Positions 7,678 to 15,889 of a stretch of DNA of 43,624 nt are shown piece by piece. A model generated the notes under the pieces. That model was not told the origin of the DNA. It saw only the letters and a program-made list of their open reading frames with translations, and ran no database searches. Made by a program: the position numbers and the translations under genes. Within the stretch, counting starts at the first letter, position 1. Each line of letters begins with the position of its first letter. The DNA is from a virus: the IMG/VR virus record IMGVR_UViG_3300018411_000036, positions 1 through 43,624 of that record. One strand, 5' to 3'.

Positions 7678-8142
7678 ATGATTTACCTGGACTTGGATGG
7701 TGTATTTGCGGACTTTGGTAAAGCAATCAAGACGCATGCGCCTGGCAAAGACTACACTGATAACCCACAGGCTGTGTGGGGTGTTTTAGACAAAGTGCCG
7801 AACCTGTTTGGCAACTTGGATATTATCCCAGGCAGTCAATGGCTTTTCACACGGTTGACAGCCCACCACAACTGCCAGATGCTGACAGCACTGCCTTTAC
7901 CGTCTGAGCAGCTTGTTCATGCTCAACGTGATAAAGTTGACTGGGTCCACAAGTACTTGTCAAAAACGATCCAGGTGAACTGCGTGCAGGACTGGCGACA
8001 CAAAAAATACTTCTGCCGAAACAACACAGATGTGTTGATTGATGTTTCGCCACGAAACATCAACGAGTGGGTGCAAGCTGGCGGCATTGGGATTTTACAC
8101 ACAACACCTGAACGAACTTGGCAACAAATTGTATCTCGTTAA
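7678..8142 (+). CDS. HAD-like 5'-nucleotidase-type protein
   Basis: Protein of 154 residues starting MIYLDLDGVFADF: the DxDG motif I of the haloacid dehalogenase phosphatase fold, in the form seen in 5'(3')-deoxyribonucleotidases. The middle has a possible motif II Thr (MLTALPLPS) and a Lys (DKVDW); DVLIDVSPRNINEW near residue 120 fits motif IV. Likely a nucleotide or RNA-end phosphatase; the substrate is unknown. Expressed from the promoter embedded in the nadV terminator. Confidence 0.7.
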   Translation: MIYLDLDGVFADFGKAIKTHAPGKDYTDNPQAVWGVLDKVPNLFGNLDIIPGSQWLFTRLTAHHNCQMLTALPLPSEQLVHAQRDKVDWVHKYLSKTIQVNCVQDWRHKKYFCRNNTDVLIDVSPRNINEWVQAGGIGILHTTPERTWQQIVSR

Positions 8143-8236
8143 CATGACACAAGCAGAAATGGATGTTAGGATCATTATGGACTGATTACAATAGCAGTGA
8201 TCAATGTGGTGGCACAACTGACCGAGGAGAAATGAA

Positions 8237-8419
8237 ATGTTGTTGAGTGTTTTTGAGCGTGAGCATACTGTACAGTCGATTGTTGCTGAAGTGCACAATC
8301 ACGGTAGCCGCTTTGAGATGTGCGGGATGCTGGAAGGTGAACTGGTAGCATCGTCTCGTCATGATGACTTGCAAGCTGCAGAAGACGCGGCGGAAGACTT
8401 CATACTGTCATATGAATGA
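8237..8419 (+). CDS. hypothetical small acidic protein
   Basis: A 60-residue frame with a GAGGAGA ribosome site. Pattern MLLSVFEREHTVQSIVAEVH then an acidic C-terminus (AAEDAAEDFILSYE). No family recognised. Confidence 0.55.
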   Translation: MLLSVFEREHTVQSIVAEVHNHGSRFEMCGMLEGELVASSRHDDLQAAEDAAEDFILSYE

Positions 8420-8459
8420 GCAATGCTTTGAGGAATGAGTGCATAACAAGGAGCACAAT

Positions 8460-8597
8460 ATGCGTGCACGTCAGGGTGTAAATCAGAACTGTGTTATTCG
8501 CATAAAACAAAGCCTCGAAAGAAAAAGTGTGTCGTTGACATTGGGTGTTAGTTGTGGTATAGTGCTGTTCAACAATATAGGAGAAACCTGTGGCTGA
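8460..8597 (+). CDS. possible 45-residue leader frame
   Basis: A short frame with an AAGGAG ribosome site that starts MRARQGVNQNCVIRIKQSLE and runs through the next promoter into the start of the following gene. Translation is possible but the overlap with a promoter makes a functional product doubtful. Confidence 0.25.
   Translation: MRARQGVNQNCVIRIKQSLERKSVSLTLGVSCGIVLFNNIGETCG
8535..8563 (+). promoter_or_regulatory. sigma-70-type promoter
   Basis: TTGACA at 8535-8540, 17-bp spacer, TATAGT at 8558-8563. The downstream gene starts 27 bases after the -10 with AGGAGAAACC as ribosome site. Confidence 0.8.
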
Positions 8598-8808
8598 CAG
8601 ATTTGATTTGGAACAAGCAATCCTCGCGATGTGGTCAACGAAAGAAGACATTGATCTGTTGCTTGAGCAGTATCTTGATGGTCCAAAACCGATGACGGAA
8701 GATGAAGTGTCGAACTTCTTGATCGGTCTAGCAGCGATTCACGACGCGCGTAGCCAGCGAGCGTTTTCGATCTTTGAGAAACTGGTCACTGACCGTAAAG
8801 TGCTATGA
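8590..8808 (+). CDS. small conserved phage protein, MADRFDLEQAI type
   Basis: Protein of 72 residues from GTG. The start MADRFDLEQAILAMWSTKED and the later LIGLAAIHDARSQRAFSIFE match a small protein widespread in T4-like phages that is early and of unknown function. ATGA junction with the next gene. Confidence 0.7.
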   Translation: MADRFDLEQAILAMWSTKEDIDLLLEQYLDGPKPMTEDEVSNFLIGLAAIHDARSQRAFSIFEKLVTDRKVL

Positions 8809-9125
8809 TCATTGAAGCATTCAAGGAAGCATTAGCAACTGCCCGCAAGCGGAAGGCCGCTCGAGCGGAGGCTGACGAAAAGGCGTATATCGCCAAGGTG
8901 TTCAATGACCGCTACACATATCGCAAGCAGTATGTTGAGGGGCTAAAATACCTTCCTGGCTCTGCTTACGGTTTGCAGCCTCGTGCTGGGTATGCATGGA
9001 TGTGCTCATCTTGCAACAAAGTGCACCATCCTGTAGAATCATCCGTGTTTGACGGTTTGCATTACCCGAAGTGTTGTGACCACCCTGAAGGCAACCGGTT
9101 GTACGACAAGATACGGACGAAGTGA
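8805..9125 (+). CDS. hypothetical protein with zinc-ribbon-like centre
   Basis: Protein of 106 residues: a basic N-terminal helix (ATARKRKAARAEADEKAY), then WMCSSCNKVHHPVESS followed by a second Cys pair (KCCDH). The Cys/His arrangement suggests one bound metal. No catalytic role visible. Confidence 0.6.
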   Translation: MIIEAFKEALATARKRKAARAEADEKAYIAKVFNDRYTYRKQYVEGLKYLPGSAYGLQPRAGYAWMCSSCNKVHHPVESSVFDGLHYPKCCDHPEGNRLYDKIRTK

Positions 9126-9157
9126 CTCGTTAGATCATAGCGCATTGCGGTGTGCTA

Positions 9158-9424
9158 TCGTGTAGTGAGTGCTAGAAATAGCGATTGGAGCAGCCCGAAT
9201 ACCCAGGAGGTCAAGACTGCCCGATCAAAAGACGATGGACCATAGAAAGGTGTGCGAGGAGCCGATACCGCTACGCATTGAGCCGCACACTTGCCGCAAG
9301 GCTAGCCTGAATCAACAGGACCGTTGCATACCGCAGATGGCTGGGGTGTGACACGCGGAGTCTGAAGCCGAGACCCGAGGGCTCAAACTCGTCGATAAAG
9401 GTTGGAACCCCTACTCACTACACC
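9158..9424 (+). ncRNA. large structured noncoding RNA
   Basis: About 265 nt without a credible gene, closed by GTGTAGTGAGT near 9159 pairing with ACTCACTACAC near 9412 (11 bp perfect). The interior folds into many short helices, including GCTA-GAAA-TAGC at the 5' side. The sequence is more GC-rich than its neighbours and lies immediately upstream of the next promoter. It does not match RNase P RNA, tmRNA or a group I core by eye. A stable phage RNA or leader is inferred. Confidence 0.55.
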
Positions 9425-9426
9425 TG

Positions 9427-9455
9427 TTGACCCTAACCGAGTTTTGTGTTATAGT
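9427..9455 (+). promoter_or_regulatory. sigma-70-type promoter
   Basis: TTGACC at 9427-9432, 17-bp spacer, TATAGT at 9450-9455, heading the operon from 9490. Confidence 0.8.
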
Positions 9456-9489
9456 GTACACATCTAATCAACTGAACGAAAGTTACATA

Positions 9490-9864
9490 ATGGCTAAAAC
9501 CAATCCGTACATTCAAGCGATTGACCTGTTGACCGGTCCTGTCGAACTGAACTACAAGCAGATTGTTATTGAGTTGGCAAAGCGCCATCCAACAATCTTC
9601 GTCAAGTTGGCCGCTGGACCCGGATTTAAAGCAGAAAAATGGATGTACGCTGTTTATGACTGCATGATGGGTAACCGCAAGGATGAAGCAATCAAGACGC
9701 TTCGTGCCGCTACCGGAATGGGGCTGACAGAAGCAAAAGACATCTGCGACAACATTCAGAACCATCTATACCCGCATGCTGGTGTTGGGTATTACGTTGG
9801 CGCTGCTCGGCTGTCAGATGAACACAATGTGATCGCTCTGCGAATCGCTAAACTGAAAGGTTGA
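9490..9864 (+). CDS. protein with ribosomal L7/L12 C-terminal-like domain
   Basis: Protein of 124 residues. Residues 60-95, GNRKDEAIKTLRAATGMGLTEAKDICD in part, match the helix pattern of the ribosomal L7/L12 C-terminal domain (EAIK..R..TG.GL.EAK), the part that contacts translation factors. Phages carry stand-alone copies of unknown role; influence on ribosomes or simple reuse of the fold are both possible. ATG 9490 is chosen because the upstream part of the frame covers the promoter. Confidence 0.65.
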   Translation: MAKTNPYIQAIDLLTGPVELNYKQIVIELAKRHPTIFVKLAAGPGFKAEKWMYAVYDCMMGNRKDEAIKTLRAATGMGLTEAKDICDNIQNHLYPHAGVGYYVGAARLSDEHNVIALRIAKLKG

Positions 9865-9866
9865 AA

Positions 9867-10055
9867 ATGAAGGCTATTATCATTGCTGCACTTGCAGCAG
9901 TTGCATTGACTGGCTGTGGCTGGGTTGACCGTCAAGTCGCGTCCGTTACTGGTGGTGCTACGGAAACATGCGTTGGTGGTGTGTTGTACCTCCAGTTCAC
10001 TTCTGGTGCTTCTGTCGCATACAATCCTGACGGGACAATTAAGCAGTGCAAATGA
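9867..10055 (+). CDS. small lipoprotein
   Basis: A 62-residue protein with a classical type II signal: MKAIIIAALAAVALTGC, lipobox LTGC with Cys17 as the acylated residue. The mature part (about 45 residues) has two more Cys that may form a disulfide. It should sit in a membrane facing the periplasm, where such phage lipoproteins can act in superinfection exclusion or lysis; neither can be chosen here. ATGA junction with the next gene. Confidence 0.75.
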   Translation: MKAIIIAALAAVALTGCGWVDRQVASVTGGATETCVGGVLYLQFTSGASVAYNPDGTIKQCK

Positions 10056-10270
10056 GTGAACTTGAGCAACTTCGCGAGGAAAACACTCGTCTGAAAAACA
10101 TCATCCGCCACGCGGTGGCGGAGAAGACTGGTGTGTTTTTCGTTTGTGGAGAAGGCGGCGAAACAGGTCCAGATGGGCTTCCAAAACTGATTCTGATATG
10201 TCCCGCATATGGGCTCGATGGTTTTGCTGTATACACGAAAACAACCGACTATTCTGCACCGAGTTACTAA
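10052..10270 (+). CDS. hypothetical small protein
   Basis: Protein of 72 residues: a short leucine-rich coiled coil (MSELEQLREENTRLKNII) followed by a glycine-rich beta segment (FFVCGEGGETGPDGLPKLIL). Start overlaps the lipoprotein stop (ATGA). No family recognised. Confidence 0.55.
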   Translation: MSELEQLREENTRLKNIIRHAVAEKTGVFFVCGEGGETGPDGLPKLILICPAYGLDGFAVYTKTTDYSAPSY

Positions 10271-10271
10271 C

Positions 10272-10676
10272 ATGACAATGCACCTGTTGAACGTTCGAGA
10301 CCCTCAGAGCCGTAAAAAAACTAAGCCTACAAAGGCTATGGTTGCTGAGTGGCAGGCTGAATGTCATCAGCGAAACAAGTGGTTGAAAAGTCTTGGGTTG
10401 GCAAAACAAACGTTTGAACAGTTTCTTGACGAGAAGCACGGTAAAGTAAAAAAACAGCCTCAGAGATTCGAACCATTAAAACTACAACAGCAACAGACAC
10501 GTGAAACACCTTACCATCCGAGTCTGTCTACGATGTGTGGACCTTGTGTGAAAACACCACCAAAAGTTTACACTGGCACTGCAATGTTGGGGATAGGAAC
10601 GCTTCACAAAAGTAATAGCGTGCCTATTTTCAGCAAAGATGAAGCACAAGATATCGCAAAGATGCGTAGATCGTAA
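10272..10676 (+). CDS. conserved phage hypothetical protein (VYTGT...GIGTLHKSN type)
   Basis: Protein of 134 residues. The C-terminal region carries YHPSLSTMCGPCVKTPP, VYTGTAMLGIGTLHKSNSVP and EAQDIAKMRRS, which together match a very widespread but uncharacterised protein of phages and plasmids. The N-terminal half is basic (QSRKKTKPTKAMVAEW). No enzymatic motif is known. ATG 10272 begins two bases after the preceding stop. Confidence 0.75.
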   Translation: MTMHLLNVRDPQSRKKTKPTKAMVAEWQAECHQRNKWLKSLGLAKQTFEQFLDEKHGKVKKQPQRFEPLKLQQQQTRETPYHPSLSTMCGPCVKTPPKVYTGTAMLGIGTLHKSNSVPIFSKDEAQDIAKMRRS

Positions 10677-10680
10677 AGGA

Positions 10681-11127
10681 ATGATGATGATTAAGAAATT
10701 ATTAGTTGCTGCAGCACTTTGTTTGGTTGCTGTTCCCGCCTTACCACAAACTTGGGTTAAAATTACAGATTCTACTGGTGGACTCCGTCTTGTTGTTGAC
10801 TCATCAACAATTAAGGTTGACACTTATTCAAAGCGTGGAGCGGTTGCACATCGTGTTTCTGCCACAATGCAGTACACAGGTACCAGAATTCTTCCCCCAT
10901 TCATCGCAATCATTGACGCAGATGATTGCACAGAACGCGGCGGGGGCGTCCTCGTAAACGTATTGAACAATCAAGAATCAATAACCTATGTGTGGGACAA
11001 AGATGGACGAAAAATGTATGATGCACAAGGACAGTTTTTGTGTGGTTGGCTGCTGAGAAAAATTGAGTTGTATGAGAAAGAAAAACAGCAAAACCAGAAT
11101 GAGTTGAGCAATAGACCTTCTGCATAA
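10681..11127 (+). CDS. secreted or periplasmic hypothetical protein
   Basis: Protein of about 148 residues with a type I signal peptide (MMMIKKLLVAAALCLVAVPA, cleavage probably near residue 22). The mature domain is beta-rich with two Cys and ends in a charged helix (RKIELYEKEKQQNQNE). Three consecutive ATGs follow an AAAGGA site, so the exact start is ambiguous. It resembles small host-type exported proteins more than virion parts. Confidence 0.6.
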   Translation: MMMIKKLLVAAALCLVAVPALPQTWVKITDSTGGLRLVVDSSTIKVDTYSKRGAVAHRVSATMQYTGTRILPPFIAIIDADDCTERGGGVLVNVLNNQESITYVWDKDGRKMYDAQGQFLCGWLLRKIELYEKEKQQNQNELSNRPSA

Positions 11128-11142
11128 ACAAGCGTTAACAAC

Positions 11143-11907
11143 ATGAGAGTAGTTTCAAAGTTTCAGGATTTTTATGATGGCTGTCTTGCTTACGGGCACG
11201 ACGAAACCGTCGTGTACGTTCGGAATACTACTGAATACTCTTTCAGCGACAAAGATGCCAAACAACATCCGCAGATTATCCGCGATCTGTATGATCTGTT
11301 TAAAAAACTGAGATCAAAAGATGCAGACCAAGCGTTTGCTGATCATTCCTGGCGGCGGTGGTATAGCAGGTACGAAACAATCACAGGGTTTCAAACAAAA
11401 ACACACAATTTCACATTCAGCACGTTCGGCGTTCTGTTTTGTGGCAAGTATTATCCTGGTGTTAGATGTGAGCGTGCTCCAAAAGGACAGATGACTAAAG
11501 ATGCAACTTTCTGGTTCTATAAACCGGAAGAAATCATTGCGTTTATGGCTGAGCATGGTGTAGACGCAGAAAAGAAAACACTCGGCAAGTACACAAAAAG
11601 AACAACTGCTGACGTCGTTCGTGATTTCTTCGTCGTCAAACAGCCCGATGTCGATTGGCTGATTGAGCACAAGGTAACAAGCATTGTGTTTGATGCACGC
11701 GATGGTAATATCATCGTCAATCCGTGCTTGAAGAACTACGAGTTCTTCCGTGCTGTTGACCACTATGCTGCGTTCCAGGAACTGTCTGTTTGGTTGGGTG
11801 GTACTTTGGCGTGGCCCTTCAACATGACTGTTGAAGTTAGCGACAAATCAAAAGTGCTCAAACACGGATTTGACCCTAAATACGGGTTTCGTCACAGGCC
11901 AGAGTAA
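11143..11907 (+). CDS. conserved phage hypothetical protein, 3' end rebuilt by endonuclease insertion
   Basis: Protein of 254 residues starting [20 protein letters not shown]; no catalytic motif recognised. The last 40 residues ([16 protein letters not shown] ... KYGFRHRPE) recur in diverged form at 12649-12792, on the far side of a minus-strand GIY-YIG endonuclease gene whose 3' end overlaps this one by 32 bases. The simplest reading is that the endonuclease inserted into the original 3' end and brought a substitute C-terminus, keeping the protein whole. Confidence 0.7.
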   Translation: MRVVSKFQDFYDGCLAYGHDETVVYVRNTTEYSFSDKDAKQHPQIIRDLYDLFKKLRSKDADQAFADHSWRRWYSRYETITGFQTKTHNFTFSTFGVLFCGKYYPGVRCERAPKGQMTKDATFWFYKPEEIIAFMAEHGVDAEKKTLGKYTKRTTADVVRDFFVVKQPDVDWLIEHKVTSIVFDARDGNIIVNPCLKNYEFFRAVDHYAAFQELSVWLGGTLAWPFNMTVEVSDKSKVLKHGFDPKYGFRHRPE

Positions 11908-12619
11908 TCTTGTATTTACAGTTATCGAAATGCCATTTGGTTGCATTCCCGGGGTCAGTTTGTTTCTTGCAGTGAGGACAGGTAAGTTTTTTCACTTTTG
12001 CTTTACCGTCACGCATGCGTTGCTTGGTGTCAGCGGACACGGTGTGAGACACTCCTTTGCGAATACCTACTAACTCCCCACTTGATAATCTGTGATCGTC
12101 TCGCATCACCCTGTGCGCTACTCCGTTTGCGTCTTTTGTCATTATCATACCTTGACAGGCCCTGGATATTTTTTCTCGCGTGACAGCGTCCCCTGCATTT
12201 ACACCGACGACTTCAGGCAGTTGCCATATGGGGTCAGTCTTGTGAACAATGAACCGTTCACCTGTTTTTGTGTTTAGGGCTGATATCATACCCTGCCTGT
12301 TGGCAGAGTGTATTTCTTTCCGCCTTGTTGTCCAACCCGTCAACCCGTCACCCCCGTCCGTTCGGTTCAGCAAAATGCCAGTGCCGTTGTCTTTTCTCCC
12401 CCACCATTTTATAAGTCTTCGTTCCAGTGCAAAAGCACCAACTTCTGTCAGGCCTGTTTCCAACACAATGATGCGCGACTTGTGCTTTGGCACAGGCACC
12501 GTCCCATGTTTTTCATACGCTCTGTTATTTTTACCCTTACCTATGTAGTACGGTGTACCCGCCTTACCGCTACTCGTGGTCCTCTCGCGTATGTACGCGT
12601 ATATGTAACAAGTTGACAT
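11876..12619 (-). CDS. GIY-YIG homing endonuclease
   Basis: Minus-strand protein of 247 residues. N-terminal GIY-YIG nuclease: [10 protein letters not shown] ... [17 protein letters not shown], then the catalytic-type [16 protein letters not shown] and LNRTDGGDG. Residues 110-200 carry repeated short helical DNA-binding motifs, and a C-terminal zinc finger (CPHCKKQ ... HFDNCK) ends the protein. The upstream region has ATAAATA, a late-promoter-like core, and AAAGGAG. It is the only convincing minus-strand gene in the window and sits between a protein gene and its duplicated C-terminus. Confidence 0.88.
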   Translation of the reverse strand: MSTCYIYAYIRERTTSSGKAGTPYYIGKGKNNRAYEKHGTVPVPKHKSRIIVLETGLTEVGAFALERRLIKWWGRKDNGTGILLNRTDGGDGLTGWTTRRKEIHSANRQGMISALNTKTGERFIVHKTDPIWQLPEVVGVNAGDAVTREKISRACQGMIMTKDANGVAHRVMRDDHRLSSGELVGIRKGVSHTVSADTKQRMRDGKAKVKKLTCPHCKKQTDPGNATKWHFDNCKYKITLACDETRI

Positions 12620-12648
12620 ATGATCTCCTTTGTAGTATAATAGTATTT

Positions 12649-12792
12649 ATGGTACCCACACAAGAACTGGACATGTGGATATCGGGGACGCTTGCCTGGC
12701 CACAAAACATGATGATTGAGATTGATGACAAGTACAGAATCATCGCGCACGGTTTCGACGAAAAATACGGCTTTAGAAAGAGACCACAATGA
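12649..12792 (+). pseudogene. displaced C-terminal remnant of the 11143 gene
   Basis: Encodes QELDMWISGTLAWPQNMM ... HGFDEKYGFRKRPQ, aligning with the last 43 residues of the protein ending at 11907 (about 60 percent identical by eye). No good ribosome site of its own. It is the original 3' end, cut off by the GIY-YIG insertion. Its stop forms an ATGA junction with the next gene, which shows the ancestral gene order. Confidence 0.75.
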
Positions 12793-12968
12793 TAATGACA
12801 CCTACACCAAAACTACGATTTGTTACTCGCGAAACGCCATACGAAAAAGACGGATGGATCAAGGTGAAGATCCTTCAGCAGTGGTGGGAACCGTCAATCA
12901 ATGTTGGTTGGGCTGACATCCCAACCGGCAACGGTGAATGGCGAGATGTTCCTCTGGAGGAAGAATGA
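12789..12968 (+). CDS. small conserved phage protein (LQQWW...GEWRDVP type)
   Basis: A 59-residue protein, MIMTPTPKLRFVTRETPYEK onward, with ILQQWWEPS and NGEWRDVPLEEE, a pattern seen in small conserved T4-like phage proteins. Overlaps the remnant upstream (ATGA) and the next gene. Function unknown. Confidence 0.65.
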   Translation: MIMTPTPKLRFVTRETPYEKDGWIKVKILQQWWEPSINVGWADIPTGNGEWRDVPLEEE

Positions 12969-13240
12969 TGTGGGACCGCATCCGTAAGTTTCTGTTGTCG
13001 CCGGCTGGGTACGCGTTGTACGACGTGATGGTTAACCGACCAGAAGAATTCAGCGTTCACGAGTACACGATCGTTCACGTCCCGTCAAAAACAACATTCT
13101 GGGTTGCAAACGGCGGCTGGTTCTTTGATGGAAAGGAGCACGCGAAACATTCGCTTGGTTCATTAGAAAGACACTACCTGTACCGAGTGTTCAAGAAGCA
13201 ACACAATCGTAGCACAGCAAAGCGGTTACAGATCAGTTGA
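12965..13240 (+). CDS. hypothetical phage protein
   Basis: Protein of about 91 residues beginning MMWDRIRKFLLSPAGYALYD, with aromatic-rich FWVANGGWFFDGKEHA in the middle and a basic C-terminus. GGAGGAAG precedes the ATG pair at 12965/12968. No family assigned. Confidence 0.6.
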   Translation: MMWDRIRKFLLSPAGYALYDVMVNRPEEFSVHEYTIVHVPSKTTFWVANGGWFFDGKEHAKHSLGSLERHYLYRVFKKQHNRSTAKRLQIS

Positions 13241-13265
13241 CCCAAAAGAGATTGTGTTGTATAGT
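13237..13265 (+). promoter_or_regulatory. sigma-70-type promoter
   Basis: TTGACC at 13237-13242, 17-bp spacer, TATAGT at 13260-13265; the Toprim gene starts nine bases later, leaving almost no leader. Confidence 0.75.
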
Positions 13266-13273
13266 GGTCAAAT

Positions 13274-13792
13274 ATGAGCACAATGCAACATCTTCTGTCG
13301 CGACACTTGAACCCAGCCTTGTACCACGTTTCTGTGGACGAGGCTGAATCTGTTGCTACGTTTTTGTTGTTCAACCTTTCCGGACAAGTTGTCGGCTACC
13401 AGCAGTACAGACCTGGTGCGGCGAAGGCGCAAAACAACGATCCCCGCGCAGGCAGGTACTTCACATACTCGCCGAAGCACTTGCTGGCGGTATTTGGGCT
13501 GGAAACATACCACTTCCGTACCGACTTGTTGTTCGTCACTGAAGGCGTGTTTGATGCGTGTCGTCTTCACAACCTCGGGCTGCCAGCAGTTGCAGTTCTG
13601 TCAAACAACCCAAAGGGGCTAGCAAACTTCTTGTTCACCGTTCCCCGTCGTGTTGTGGTGGTAGCGGACAATGATCCTGCTGGAAAAATGTTGATGGAAT
13701 ACGGTGACGAAGTTCTCGTCTGTGATGCTGGGAAGGACCTTGGTGATATGACTGACGGTGAGGTACAATCACTGTTGACAAGATACCTGTAA
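13274..13792 (+). CDS. Toprim-domain protein (primase-like)
   Basis: Protein of 172 residues with a Toprim fold: FVTEGVFDACRLHNLGLPAV (catalytic Glu) near residue 85 and RRVVVVADNDPAGKML (D-x-D pair) near residue 128, followed by KDLGDMTDGE. This metal-binding fold occurs in primases, topoisomerases and OLD nucleases. There is no zinc finger or helicase domain, so it is a stand-alone Toprim. It may act in priming or nucleic acid processing; the exact reaction is unknown. Confidence 0.75.
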   Translation: MSTMQHLLSRHLNPALYHVSVDEAESVATFLLFNLSGQVVGYQQYRPGAAKAQNNDPRAGRYFTYSPKHLLAVFGLETYHFRTDLLFVTEGVFDACRLHNLGLPAVAVLSNNPKGLANFLFTVPRRVVVVADNDPAGKMLMEYGDEVLVCDAGKDLGDMTDGEVQSLLTRYL

Positions 13793-13827
13793 TTATGTAT
13801 GATGATAAGAAACGATAGGAGTATACA

Positions 13828-14316
13828 ATGCTGAGAGTGGTGATTAACGACACATATGGCGGATTTGGACTGAGCCCTGAAGCACTGCTTTGGTTGTTGG
13901 AGCGAGGTTCCTCGCTGATCGTCAAAACAACGTTTGATGAGTACGGGATTGAAGAAACGCCAGAGCAGATTGATCAGATTGCCAGCGAAGATGGCTTCAA
14001 ATACAAACACATCAAAGACACTCTATATTCAACGTGGTACGGCTCTGCAGTCATTGACACAGCAACACAAACGGTGTACACAGCAAACATCATCAACTAT
14101 AACGATCAAGAAGACTGGGAGACACAAACGGTTAGAGTACGGACTCATCCTGATCTGTTTGCTGTGATTGATGCTCTTGGCGAACAAGCAAACGGTGATC
14201 ACGCTCGGTTGAAGATCGTCGAGATTACTGATGAAGATGTTACGATTGATCGTATCAAGATTAGCGAATATGATGGCAGTGAGTGGATTGCTGAACGACA
14301 CAGAACCTGGAGTTAA
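13828..14316 (+). CDS. widespread phage hypothetical protein (YGGFGLSPEA type)
   Basis: Protein of 162 residues starting MLRVVINDTYGGFGLSPEAL, then VRTHPDLFAVIDALGEQANG, ARLKIVEITDEDV and ISEYDGSEWIAERHRTW. These blocks match a common but uncharacterised phage protein. AGGAG lies upstream. No catalytic motif is established. Confidence 0.75.
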   Translation: MLRVVINDTYGGFGLSPEALLWLLERGSSLIVKTTFDEYGIEETPEQIDQIASEDGFKYKHIKDTLYSTWYGSAVIDTATQTVYTANIINYNDQEDWETQTVRVRTHPDLFAVIDALGEQANGDHARLKIVEITDEDVTIDRIKISEYDGSEWIAERHRTWS

Positions 14317-14317
14317 A

Positions 14318-14809
14318 ATGGCACAGAAGAAACAACAACCTGTTGAGCACGTTGATGTTGTCCTGCTAGACGAGAATACCGTCTGGCCGCAGGATTACGA
14401 TTGGCAAAAGTACTTTGCTCGTGTTGTTAATGGTGTTGATGGTCTAGTGACGGTTGAAGCAACGAAACTGCGTGGCGTTGTTCTTCAGTTGGTGGAGTTG
14501 AAACAACATGTAGCAGCACTGGCTGCTGAACGGACACGGCTGCTAAAAACTGTTGCAGCGTTAGCACACGAGAACGCTGAACTGCAAAAGCAAATGCCGA
14601 AGGAACCACGGAAGATTCAGACCGGCGATCGTGTGCAATCAACAATGAACGCTGGATTTCACAAAGGCGCTAAAGGAACTGTCCAGTTTGTTGAACCGTC
14701 TTACGAAAAGGTGTGGGTGCTCCGTGATGGTGCTTCTAGTCCTGTGTTCTACCATCCGGATGAGTTGGTGATTCTGGACGAGCAAGATGTGGTCACAGCT
14801 TCGGAGTAA
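14318..14809 (+). CDS. coiled-coil protein with SH3/KOW-like tail
   Basis: Protein of 163 residues. The centre is a long coiled coil (KQHVAALAAERTRLLKTVAA onward); the C-terminal part, KIQTGDRVQSTMNAGFHKGA then TVQFVEPSYEKVWVL, looks like a small beta-barrel of KOW/SH3 type. Start ATG 14318 follows GGAG and overlaps nothing. Function unknown. Confidence 0.6.
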   Translation: MAQKKQQPVEHVDVVLLDENTVWPQDYDWQKYFARVVNGVDGLVTVEATKLRGVVLQLVELKQHVAALAAERTRLLKTVAALAHENAELQKQMPKEPRKIQTGDRVQSTMNAGFHKGAKGTVQFVEPSYEKVWVLRDGASSPVFYHPDELVILDEQDVVTASE

Positions 14810-15098
14810 ACTGGCATCAACATGCCCGATACATGGCTGCGCTATCACTGTAACGAACACGAAGGAAATCTATTGCGGAGCGTGCAGATCTGAACAACTA
14901 AACAAGACAATCGCTACACAACAGTTCTTGATTGACCAGTTGAAGAGTGCACTTGCGCTGTCGATGACAAACAGTGGATGGAAGTTGGAAGACGCACAGC
15001 AACACGTCAATACTGAGTTTACTGTTGAGCGGGCGACCGAGATACTGGAAAACACAGATGAAAACAAAGACGATAACACTGCGGATAAAAGTTCCTGA
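14787..15098 (+). CDS. hypothetical protein with zinc-finger-like N-terminus
   Basis: Protein of 103 residues from GTG, overlapping the previous gene. N-terminal CPIHGCAIT then YCGACRSEQ gives four Cys in a zinc-ribbon spacing; the rest is a helix with an acidic end. No function assigned. Confidence 0.55.
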   Translation: MWSQLRSKLASTCPIHGCAITVTNTKEIYCGACRSEQLNKTIATQQFLIDQLKSALALSMTNSGWKLEDAQQHVNTEFTVERATEILENTDENKDDNTADKSS

Positions 15099-15705
15099 TT
15101 GGTTTCCAGGTCCGGCTTATTGGCACCGCGTCAATGTCACGTGGAAGACGCTGAAATTCAAGTTTCAACCGTTCTATTGCATTGATTGCGGGACGAAGAT
15201 TGACTTCAAGTTCCCTGAATATGAGCATCAGGGTGAGGGGAAGGATCGCTTGCTGCTTTCTCACCACGGTTACCATCTTACAAACGATGCTCGCGGGGGT
15301 GTATGCGGCCACTGTCTTGCTAACCGTATTCGCGGATTGTTTACACGCACGAAGCCAGCGCAGGGCCGTGGAACGAAGATGAGCACATCAAAGGTAACAT
15401 ACCACTACAAAAAGGTCTGTGACTGCTGCCACAAAGAAAAGAAAACGATTGATGTATCGTGGGATAACCAATGTGATATCAGGTTTGGCACACGGTGGTG
15501 GAACGGATTTTTTGTCTGTGAGGACTGTTTGACGGAAGCAGCAGAAAAAGGAATGCCACGATCAGGGATCTCTGCTTGGTTTGGCGGCAGAAGCTACCCA
15601 ATCAACTCGGTAGGTGCTGCAATCGGGCTAGATACGTGGTACAGATTGTTGCTGCCAATCAAAAAACAAAGGCTGAAAAATGAAGACAAGACAACAGTTA
15701 GTTGA
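15058..15705 (+). CDS. hypothetical protein with two Cys-pair metal sites
   Basis: Protein of 215 residues from ATG 15058. First metal site: CIDCG ... CGHC around residues 40-85. Second: CDCCHKEKK ... CEDC around residues 125-165. The C-terminal part contains GISAWFGGRSYPINSVGAA. Two treble-clef or ribbon zinc modules in series suggest nucleic acid or protein binding. No family name is secure. Confidence 0.6.
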   Translation: MKTKTITLRIKVPDWFPGPAYWHRVNVTWKTLKFKFQPFYCIDCGTKIDFKFPEYEHQGEGKDRLLLSHHGYHLTNDARGGVCGHCLANRIRGLFTRTKPAQGRGTKMSTSKVTYHYKKVCDCCHKEKKTIDVSWDNQCDIRFGTRWWNGFFVCEDCLTEAAEKGMPRSGISAWFGGRSYPINSVGAAIGLDTWYRLLLPIKKQRLKNEDKTTVS

Positions 15706-15889
15706 TGACATTGAGCAGAGTTGTCAGGATGTGCAGGAGTTTGTCAACAACGCGAGTTATAGTGGTGGAATGCATATGGAAGCGCGGATCAAACTGCTTG
15801 AAAACCGAGTAGAAGATTTGTATTGGTTTGTGCGACAGTTGATTCACCATGTCCCTGAACAGATACCAGAAGAGAAAAATGAAACCTAG
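15680..15889 (+). CDS. hypothetical small helical protein
   Basis: A 69-residue, mainly helical protein (MKTRQQLVDDIEQSCQDVQE onward), overlapping both neighbours. No recognised family. Confidence 0.5.
   Translation: MKTRQQLVDDIEQSCQDVQEFVNNASYSGGMHMEARIKLLENRVEDLYWFVRQLIHHVPEQIPEEKNET

Noticed and set aside
9165-9200. GCTAGAAATAGC resembles the tracrRNA repeat:anti-repeat hairpin used in guide RNAs.
   Set aside because: It is a 4-bp stem with a GAAA tetraloop; no CRISPR repeats, spacers or Cas genes are present, so the match is coincidental.
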